Of a DNA stretch of 25,503 bases, positions 13,316 through 20,900 are shown in pieces (positions within the stretch are counted from its first letter, which is position 1; each line of letters opens with the position of its first letter). The notes below the pieces were generated by a model. That model was not told the origin of the DNA and made no database searches. It worked only from the letters and a program-made list of their open reading frames with translations. The position numbers were made by a program, and so were the translations under genes. The stretch comes from a virus: the IMG/VR virus record IMGVR_UViG_3300002835_000987, positions 1 through 25,503 of that record; one strand, given 5' to 3'.

Positions 13316-14611
13316 TTACCAAGAAGTCAGTTCTATTCTTTTCCAAATATCAGTACCGATAATGGCTGTAGCTGTAATATTGGCAGTCACACCGAGGTTG
13401 CCTATAGCGACAACGCCTCCAGCAGTACCTGCTACTCTTGTACCACTAATAGTAATGTTAGGTGATGCAATGGTCTTAATGTAATACACATTGTTAGCTA
13501 CAATATTAGTGTTTGCAGTATCCACATTACCAGTAAAGATAATTGGAGCATTTACCGCTAAGCTACTAGTATTGTTGAGTTGAATAATATTTCCAGAACT
13601 AAAAGTATTAGATACTGATTTAGCATTCACTGTTGAATTAAAATCTGCGGTGCAAACATATAGATAGCTAGTTGGATTACCATTAAATGCTTGAGAGCTT
13701 GTACCTACATCACGTGCCGCTCCGCCTGCTGTAGTAGCAACAGTAAATGCAGTAGCATTAGCAACTGTACTTACAAAGTAAGTAGTTCCTGCTGTAAGGT
13801 TGCTATTAGCAGCATCAGTATTACCAGTAAACACGATAGGTAATTCAGGATACAGACCGGAAGTTGAATTTACAATAATGTAGTTGCCGGTACCAATAGT
13901 GGAAGTAACGTTAAGCTCGCCCACACTATTTCCAACTGCAACAGTTCCGGGAGCATCTCCCGGAAACCCTGTGGGGGGAGGATCACGATTGATGATTTGA
14001 GTTGATTGATAAGAACGATTAACTGGACTCATCGTGATAGTGTTGCCGCAATCAATTGAAGTGAAAGTATATTCCAAAATTTGAACATTAGCCGGTGCTG
14101 TAATAGTAGCAACATTGCTAATATCCTTGTAATTCTCTATAATAGTGACACCAAAATTGTTATTTGACGAAACTACTTCACTAGGCAATGATATAACCGC
14201 ATTTGCGTTAGCGACTGCTAATCTAACGGTTACTGAGCTTTCAGTGTTTACAGGAGCCCAGCTACCAAATTGCAAGGTAAGGTTTCCAGTTAATGTACCA
14301 TAATGAACATCTGCTCTGTTAACATCTACTAGAACAGTACCTACCAATGCATTACCGAGATTATATGTAGTGCCGCGCCAGCCTCTAGTAGATGCATTGC
14401 TAATTAGTGTGTTAGCCATATCATTGTTCAATACTGCATTATTCAGTGCGGCTTTCAACACTACTTTATTCTGAAGATCAGTAATCTCAGTTCCAGCCGT
14501 GTTTAATCCATTCCTGATTTGAGCGAAGTTATCCCTAAACCCCTGAGAACTGTTGTTCTCGCCGGGTACTGGATAGTTAGTGTTGATTCCGTTTGTGTTA
14601 ATCTGACTCAT
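13316..14611 (-). CDS. Virion structural protein, tail/fibre accessory
   Basis: 431 aa, Asn/Thr/Ala/Val-rich and mostly beta. The N-terminus PVPGENNSSQGFRDNFAQI (14-32) followed by a coiled-coil-like EITDLQNKVVLKAAL resembles the anchoring ends of other phage tail proteins. Residues 85-200 form a beta domain. Residues 243-293 and 340-392 are two copies of a module with the pattern (V/A)xxPIxFTGNxDxANxNxxAxxxYY(I/V), also found once in the neighbouring 839-aa protein. It ends DIWKRIELTSW, a usual way for phage fibre-associated proteins to finish. A GATAAATA box and GGAA ribosome site precede the ATG. Tail or baseplate decoration is inferred. Confidence 0.7.
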   Translation of the reverse strand: MSQINTNGINTNYPVPGENNSSQGFRDNFAQIRNGLNTAGTEITDLQNKVVLKAALNNAVLNNDMANTLISNASTRGWRGTTYNLGNALVGTVLVDVNRADVHYGTLTGNLTLQFGSWAPVNTESSVTVRLAVANANAVISLPSEVVSSNNNFGVTIIENYKDISNVATITAPANVQILEYTFTSIDCGNTITMSPVNRSYQSTQIINRDPPPTGFPGDAPGTVAVGNSVGELNVTSTIGTGNYIIVNSTSGLYPELPIVFTGNTDAANSNLTAGTTYFVSTVANATAFTVATTAGGAARDVGTSSQAFNGNPTSYLYVCTADFNSTVNAKSVSNTFSSGNIIQLNNTSSLAVNAPIIFTGNVDTANTNIVANNVYYIKTIASPNITISGTRVAGTAGGVVAIGNLGVTANITATAIIGTDIWKRIELTSW

Positions 14612-14629
14612 AATTTTTGTTCCATAATA

Positions 14630-14637
14630 TATTTATC
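14630..14637 (-). promoter_or_regulatory. Late-type promoter box GATAAATA
   Basis: The minus strand reads GATAAATA overlapping the TAA stop of the 839-aa gene, 18 nt before the ATG at 14611. Confidence 0.55.
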
Positions 14638-17152
14638 GTGGATACTGGGTATCGTTAGGTAAAATTGTCTGTCTGGGAAATAAGACATAAAAATCTTGGC
14701 TATCAATAGGATCGGGAACCGGATCACCACTCGGCAATGCAGTCCAAGCTGGAGGCACCAAGTTATTATCGTAGTTGTACGTAGTGCTTTTGTCAACCGT
14801 AAATCTATCGATATTGAAAGCGATTTGATTAAGACGCTGTATCTGTCCTACTGGATTTTTCCAATTGTTTTCTATGTTGCTCTTAATGATTTCTGCAAAG
14901 CCCGGTTTAGTATAGCATATTACCCAAGCGGGAGTGTAGCCTAAGGTATTGCCGTCTAGTTGTTGACTTGTCATCCATAAGGGCAAGATATAGGTATTTT
15001 CTTCACTTCCTATTACGTCGATTACTTGTTGTCTCATATTAGGTAAACTATTAGGATATAGCAATCTAGCAAATCCTGGTGTTAAACTAGTATAGAACTG
15101 TGTTTGTCCGCCCTGTCCGATATAGCTCGTGAATATGTCAGTGGAACTTGTGTACCAAGGGCCCTCATTTAAGGGTATAAATCTTGGCCAAAATATTTCT
15201 TTACTGACACTTTGCCCAGCTGGATTTACTAAATTATCAATAACACTGCTATATACGACTTCATATATAATTTCGCCAGTTTGTTCGTCTCTAGCAATTG
15301 CAGTCTTTATTTCACCTAATGTAATTTGTCTCCAATAGTGATTTATAGTCACCGCGGCTATGTATTCATCTAATGAACTAGAATTTATTCCGTATGCATG
15401 TTCATATATGATACTTGTTGCTTTACCAAAATTGATATCATTTGGTCTATATATCATTTCATTAGGAATCAAGCTATCATTATCAAGTAGTGTCTTTAGT
15501 AGTTCTCTGTCTGGAATACTTGAAGAACATTTAATATAAAGAGTATCCGTTGGATATGGGAACAGTTGCTCCACTGACAGTGTAAATGTTCGTTGTGAAC
15601 TGACTATGGCAAAATTCGGAGAATATGCTTCAATGGTGAACGTAAAATCCCTAGTCTGATTGGCGTCGGTGAAAGTATCGCTAGGTTGAAAAGCAATATT
15701 GCCAGCTAATTCTCCAGAATCGAGTAGCACAAGATTAGCCGGAAGAGAACCTGATACAATGCGATATTGTAGAGATATATCACTAGCCGCCGACACCCTA
15801 AGAGTGCTAGTAGTTCCATTAAATACTGTTCCTAAATTTTCAGGACTGACCCAAATAATGTTCCCGTTCAACGCATTCCTAATTTGGAATGAGAAATTCA
15901 CGAACGGTGATGTTATTGATGGATTTTGTATTTTACGAACCGCTACTGAAAAGGTAAATTCACTGATTGAGTTATCCGCAATCACAGGATTGCCTGTTAT
16001 CCAACCCGTTTGACTATCGCCAAACAACCCTAATGGTAGATCAGCAAAAACATATTCAAGTTCACTGTTATCAAAATCTTTTCCTAATATTTGAAAAGAA
16101 AATCTGTCATTACTACTACTTTTTCCGATATAAGCAAATTGAGTGGGAAGGTATGTTCTACCTTCGGAATTAGGTGGGAACAAATAGAAAGCATAATCAA
16201 TATCATTCACTAAAATATTATATGTTAGCGGTCTAGTATTCAGTATTGTAGGTATTCTAGTATTGAGGGGCCGACTTGGACCACCGATAGATAGCGGTGC
16301 ATTTTGATTTACTACTGTAATCGAATATGTTTGTAGAGCAGTTCCAAAATCAGTAATCAATCTTAATGTAAATTCATAAGTTTCAATAGTGGGTTGACCG
16401 ACAGAAATATTAGGTAACAGTACATCCATATACCCGGCGTCATTTGATAGTTGATATGTTGGACCGTTAACGGTAGTAGATATTGTAAACGTAGTAGAGT
16501 TAATTACTTCTCTGACATAGTACGTTTCTCCTGCCGTAAGGCCACCTAGTACAGTACCGGAGAATGATACAGGTCGTCCGACACTAAATCCCAAAGTACT
16601 ATAGCAGGTGATTGTGTTATCTAATACAGCAAGTGATGCAGTAGTGACAGAACCCAAGGATACGTTCACGACAGGAGGATTGGGATATCCTCTTATTAAT
16701 CCAAATTCGTTTATTTCCAAACCAGGTGGAAGAGTACCCTGAACTAATGCAATCAACGTTGGTGTATCTGCAATTGGCACATTATATCTGATAGGATATT
16801 CTATCCATATGCTATCATTAGTCACAAATAGTGTCCCGGAAGGGGTTACAAATTCAGGAGCGTCGATCCCGGACAAACTTATGTTAAACGTCCTGTCTCG
16901 AATATTTCCAAGATTATCTGTTGCTCTTACTACAAATGTATATGGTGTGTTATCCAAAACCGGTTCTGTTCTACCAAATATCACCCCGGAGGTAGTTAGT
17001 GAAGTACCTGTAGGTAGTACACCACTAATCAGTTCATATGTGACTGAGATGGCCGGTGATACAGGAGTAGCGGACAATTGAAAATTGACAATAGATCCAG
17101 AAGTAAATGCTCCTATATTACCAGCCGGGGTGTTCCAAATGGGTTGTGCCAT
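14633..17152 (-). CDS. Large virion protein with putative Ig-like (He_PIG) domains
   Basis: 839 aa. The first part has repeated putative-Ig (He_PIG/cadherin-like) domains: residues about 1-95 (YELISGVLPTGTSLTTSGVIFG), 97-285 (LVQGTLPPGLEINEFGLIRG), 300-430 and 435-527 (YRIVSGSLPANLVLLDSGELAG). In the second of these, residues 165-250 are an inserted module (SVGRPVSFSGTVLGGLTAGETYYV) also seen in the 431-aa neighbour. The C-terminal 310 residues are a different, aromatic domain (LIPNEMIYRPNDINFG; AAVTINHYWRQITLGEIKTA) that I recall from marine myovirus structural proteins. No signal peptide. A tail, baseplate or fibre role with carbohydrate binding is likely. It starts 7 nt after the endolysin stop. 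Confidence 0.75.
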   Translation of the reverse strand: MAQPIWNTPAGNIGAFTSGSIVNFQLSATPVSPAISVTYELISGVLPTGTSLTTSGVIFGRTEPVLDNTPYTFVVRATDNLGNIRDRTFNISLSGIDAPEFVTPSGTLFVTNDSIWIEYPIRYNVPIADTPTLIALVQGTLPPGLEINEFGLIRGYPNPPVVNVSLGSVTTASLAVLDNTITCYSTLGFSVGRPVSFSGTVLGGLTAGETYYVREVINSTTFTISTTVNGPTYQLSNDAGYMDVLLPNISVGQPTIETYEFTLRLITDFGTALQTYSITVVNQNAPLSIGGPSRPLNTRIPTILNTRPLTYNILVNDIDYAFYLFPPNSEGRTYLPTQFAYIGKSSSNDRFSFQILGKDFDNSELEYVFADLPLGLFGDSQTGWITGNPVIADNSISEFTFSVAVRKIQNPSITSPFVNFSFQIRNALNGNIIWVSPENLGTVFNGTTSTLRVSAASDISLQYRIVSGSLPANLVLLDSGELAGNIAFQPSDTFTDANQTRDFTFTIEAYSPNFAIVSSQRTFTLSVEQLFPYPTDTLYIKCSSSIPDRELLKTLLDNDSLIPNEMIYRPNDINFGKATSIIYEHAYGINSSSLDEYIAAVTINHYWRQITLGEIKTAIARDEQTGEIIYEVVYSSVIDNLVNPAGQSVSKEIFWPRFIPLNEGPWYTSSTDIFTSYIGQGGQTQFYTSLTPGFARLLYPNSLPNMRQQVIDVIGSEENTYILPLWMTSQQLDGNTLGYTPAWVICYTKPGFAEIIKSNIENNWKNPVGQIQRLNQIAFNIDRFTVDKSTTYNYDNNLVPPAWTALPSGDPVPDPIDSQDFYVLFPRQTILPNDTQYPR
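16403..16660 (-). repeat. Shared virion module inserted in an Ig-like domain
   Basis: Encodes residues 165-250 of the 839-aa protein. The core GRPVSFSGTVLGGLTAGETYYV...TTFTISTT matches by pattern ELPIVFTGNTDAANSNLTAG and onward in the 431-aa protein (13733-13885 and 13436-13594). The flanking halves of the Ig-like domain read through on either side. Confidence 0.5.
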
Positions 17153-17159
17153 AATTATA

Positions 17160-17783
17160 TTACTTTAATGCCTTCAATGCAATATCATAGTGATGCTTTC
17201 TATCAGCTAGACCAATAGTACCACCATTGATACGCTTAGTTAAGCCAACAAAGTCACCTTTGTCTGCATAGATGCTTAGCTTGTTTGCGTCCCAGAACCA
17301 ACCAGCACTTGCTACAGCACCTTCAGCAGTTTCAAGATATGCAACAGCTTCATCCAATGACATGCCTAGTGACTTAGCAAAGCGACTATAGTTATCTTTA
17401 CCGGTCAACTGAATTAGTCCACGACCGCAGAATTTGTAGCCGTCACCTGATGCTTCTGTTCCATTGCCCATGCGATTTGCATAGACTTTGTTTGCAATCT
17501 TTACTGGCTTACGAGCATATTGGTTTGCGATTTCTAGTGTAGTGAAACGTTTTGGCCAAGTTTTTCTAAGTGACGCAGCACTATAGTTCAACCCTTCCTT
17601 AACAAAGTTGAATCCGCCGGACTCGTGAGCAATCTGTGCTAGGAATGCAGCCATTCTCTTTGGATTCTCGAATAAGTCAAAGTGGTCACCGATCTTGTTT
17701 AGCGGTTCTACATATTTTGCAAGAACAGTTGCCTTGGTCTTCGGGCATACTTCTCTCAATAATTCTAATGTTACTCTACTCAT
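17160..17783 (-). CDS. Endolysin, glycoside hydrolase family 19 (chitinase/muramidase-like)
   Basis: 207 aa, a single GH19 domain. AFLAQIAHESGGF (46-58) holds the catalytic glutamate E54. NRMGNGTEASGDGYKFCGRGLIQLTG (103-128) is the family signature with a second candidate acid, E110, and the substrate-groove GRG-QLTG. The C-terminal SAGWFWD and TKRINGG blocks also match. Phage GH19 enzymes cut peptidoglycan. No signal peptide or cell-wall-binding domain, so release through the holin encoded at 6539-7063 is expected. Strong ribosome site (CAGGGGGAAATT before ATG). It sits between the basic 52-aa gene and the Ig-like protein. Confidence 0.88.
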   Translation of the reverse strand: MSRVTLELLREVCPKTKATVLAKYVEPLNKIGDHFDLFENPKRMAAFLAQIAHESGGFNFVKEGLNYSAASLRKTWPKRFTTLEIANQYARKPVKIANKVYANRMGNGTEASGDGYKFCGRGLIQLTGKDNYSRFAKSLGMSLDEAVAYLETAEGAVASAGWFWDANKLSIYADKGDFVGLTKRINGGTIGLADRKHHYDIALKALK

Positions 17784-17801
17784 AATTTCCCCCTGTTTTA
17801 A

Positions 17802-17960
17802 TTATGGTCTTCCCTGACCTCTATATGCTTTATAATTTTTACGCTTGTGCTTATTCATAGTAGAAAACTTAATACTACTATGTGACGCCCCAATTGAAGT
17901 CTTTCCCTTTACTTGATTAGAGAATGATACTTTTTGAGTTGAATTTACTGATTTTGCCAT
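17802..17960 (-). CDS. Small basic protein (52 aa), function unknown
   Basis: Read directly from the complement: ATG 17960, stop TAA 17804-17802. The 52-aa product starts MAKSVNSTQKVSFSNQVKGK and ends NKHKRKNYKAYRGQGRP. It is very basic (about a quarter Lys/Arg), rich in Ser/Thr/Asn and probably disordered, with a Gly/Arg tail that could bind nucleic acid. AAAGG gives a ribosome site. It lies 17 nt after the fibre gene stop and 18 nt before the endolysin ATG, filling an otherwise empty 194-nt gap. The YRGQGR tail looks like one I recall in other small phage proteins. Confidence 0.65.
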   Translation of the reverse strand: MAKSVNSTQKVSFSNQVKGKTSIGASHSSIKFSTMNKHKRKNYKAYRGQGRP

Positions 17961-17977
17961 AATATTACCTTTCTATG

Positions 17978-20900
17978 TTAAGCAAATGTCGCTCCGACTG
18001 TATACCAGTCAGTTGAAGTCGGTGCTACGTATTGTAATGTTGCGCCGGCTGAGTGTGAGTACGCCGTGTTAACTGTTCCGCCATTGATATCAGCACCTGT
18101 ATTAGGCCAAACCGAAAGAGCGTTAGCAGACGTATTAGTGATAGTGATTATCATGCCAGGAGTAGCTACTGGTAATTTTACCCCAGTATTCAATAGTGGT
18201 ACTACTGTACTGACTACATTTATTTCTTTAGTAAGAGCAACTGCGGTCCCTTGAGTGAGTCCTAACGCAATAATACCTGTCTCTACTGAACGAATATGGT
18301 ATCCGGTCGCAACAATATTTGCACCTGAGATAGTGTTGCCGGCTGCTGTAATATTGCCAGAGGCTGTAATAAATGCAGTGGTAACGTTTCCGGATACAGC
18401 AAGTGAAGTGAGAGTACCAACACTTGTAATATTAGGTTGAGCAGCAGTTGTTACAGTACCTGCCGTGGTTGCGCTTGTCGCAGAACCAGCAGTAGCAACA
18501 CTTAGGTTTGCAACTTGAGTTGTACTTGTAACTATGAATGGAGCAGTGCCGGTAGCTACATTAGATATTAACTGAGGAGCAGTTACGTTTGCGGTAGCAA
18601 GTACTCGTGCCGTTCCCAAATTACCCACATTAGCATTACCGGAAGCACTCAATGTGCCAGTTACAGAGAGAGTGTGTCCTGGATTAGTATTAGCAATACC
18701 AACATTGCCAGTACTTGCTACTCTCATCTTTTCAGTAGGGACACCACCTTGCGCTGCGTTTGCAGTATTGAATACAATCGCACCAGGTGCCGAACCTGAT
18801 CCTGACGTATATGTAGCATCAACAATAGAGGTGATAGATGCAGCAGTATTAGGACTGAATCCATCCCAACCTCTAAAATTAATTTCGCCCAACTGATCAC
18901 CATTTAATACTTCGGTGTAAGTGGTAATGTTGCCTCTATATCTTTCAAGCGAAACATCATATGATACAGCAGCAGTAGGTCCAAAATACGCACCAGATAC
19001 CGTCGACGGTGTAATGGTTGTAACAAAATTAGTTCCATCTGATTTAGATAGATTACCGATAACATTACCGACAAACGTAGTTGCAGTTAGACCACCATTT
19101 GCTAAATTAGCACTAAATGCTGTATTTGAGTTAAGTGCATAGTTGCCATTTGCAGTAGCAGAGATAAACGCCGGATAATAAGTACCAGTTGATCTCACGT
19201 TATTCAATACTGCCGCTGCGTTAGTTGCTGAAGTTGCTGTAGTTGCTGAACCTGCGGTTGCTGCATTTAAGTTTGCAACCTGAGTAGTTGAGGTAACCAC
19301 AAGCGGAGCAGTACCAGTAGAAACATTTGAGATAAATTGAGGAGCAGTAACGTTAGCAGTTGCAAGTACTTGTGCTGTGCCTAGATTGCCTACGTTAGCA
19401 TTACCTGATACACCTAATGTACCTGTTACATTGGCACCTGTTGATGTAGCAGTGATTCTAGTAGTACCAGCTACACCTAAGTTAACATTTCCACCAGCTG
19501 CGGTAACTACGACATTTGAAGTACCGTTCTGTAGCAAACCACTGTTGATAGTAGTAATATTACCAGTAGTAATGATTGCTGTTGCAGTACCTAAGTTACC
19601 TACGTTAGCATTGCCTGTTGCGTTGATTGTGCCATTACCAAACACTATATTTGCTGTTACGTTACCTACGGTTAACCCAGTTACCGTTCCGACAGAAGTG
19701 ATATTTGGTTGTGCGTTTGTTGTTACTGTACCAGCAGTTGTAGCAGAACCAGCAGTTGTAGCAGAACCAGCAGACGTTGCAAATGTTGCGTTAGCAACAG
19801 TACCAGTAACATTAGCTCCGGTTAGATTTGTTAAGTTTGCACCATTCCCGGAAAATAAGTTAGACGTAATTGTTCCTGTAGTAACAGAAACGTTGCCGGC
19901 GCTGATAGTTCCACTTACCAATAACGTAGTTAAAGTACCTACACTCGTGATATTAGGTTGTGCGTTTGTTGTTACTGTACCGGCGGTTGTTGCTGAACCA
20001 GCAGTTGTTGCAGACCCGGCCGTAGCAACGCTCAAGTTTGCAACTTGAGTTGTACTTGTAACTATGAATGGAGCAGTACCAGTTGCTACGTTAGATATTA
20101 ACTGAGGAGCAGTTACGTTTGCGGTAGCAAGTACTCGTGCAGTCCCTAAGTTTCCTACGTTAGCATTACCAGTAACATTTAATGTAGTGTCTATAGCAAG
20201 TGAAGTTAGCGAACCAACACTCGTAATGTTTGGTTGAGCAGCAGTAGTTAATGTACCGGTAATATTTGTTGCAGTAATGTTACCTGCACCAACATTGCCG
20301 GTTACCGTCACCGCACCGGCTGATAGAGTGCCGCTAGTTTTATTAAAGGTTAAATTAGCGTTACCTGCATAAGTCGAGCCACCGTCATTGAAAATAACTT
20401 GAGAATTAGCGCCTTGTGCAGGAACTAGAGTTGCAGTGTCCCAAGTTAGATTGCCACTACCATTAGTTCTTAAGAATGCATTTGCGACACCGCCGGTAAT
20501 GATGACGTTGCTATTTGGTCCTAAATTACTTACTCCAGAAACATTTAGTCCAGTTAATGTACCTACGCTAGTGACATTAGGTTGTGCAGCAGTTGTTAAG
20601 TTGCCGGCAAGCGATGTTGCTGATATATTTCCTGCTGTGATGTTTCCGGTAACATTGGCATACCCTGCAATGTTAGCTCCTGCATTGGTTACTACTAATA
20701 CGTTAGCGGTACCACCTGACGTAATTCTAACATTGCTATTATTGTCTACTCTTACTTCAGAGGTTCCGTTGATAATAAATGAACCAGTACTTACTGAAAT
20801 GTTTGTTAATAAACTACCGTCACCTTGGAAGAAGTTTGCTCTAGCAAGATTGCCTAAGTTAGCGTTGCCTGATGTGATATTACCGGTAACACCAATTGAG

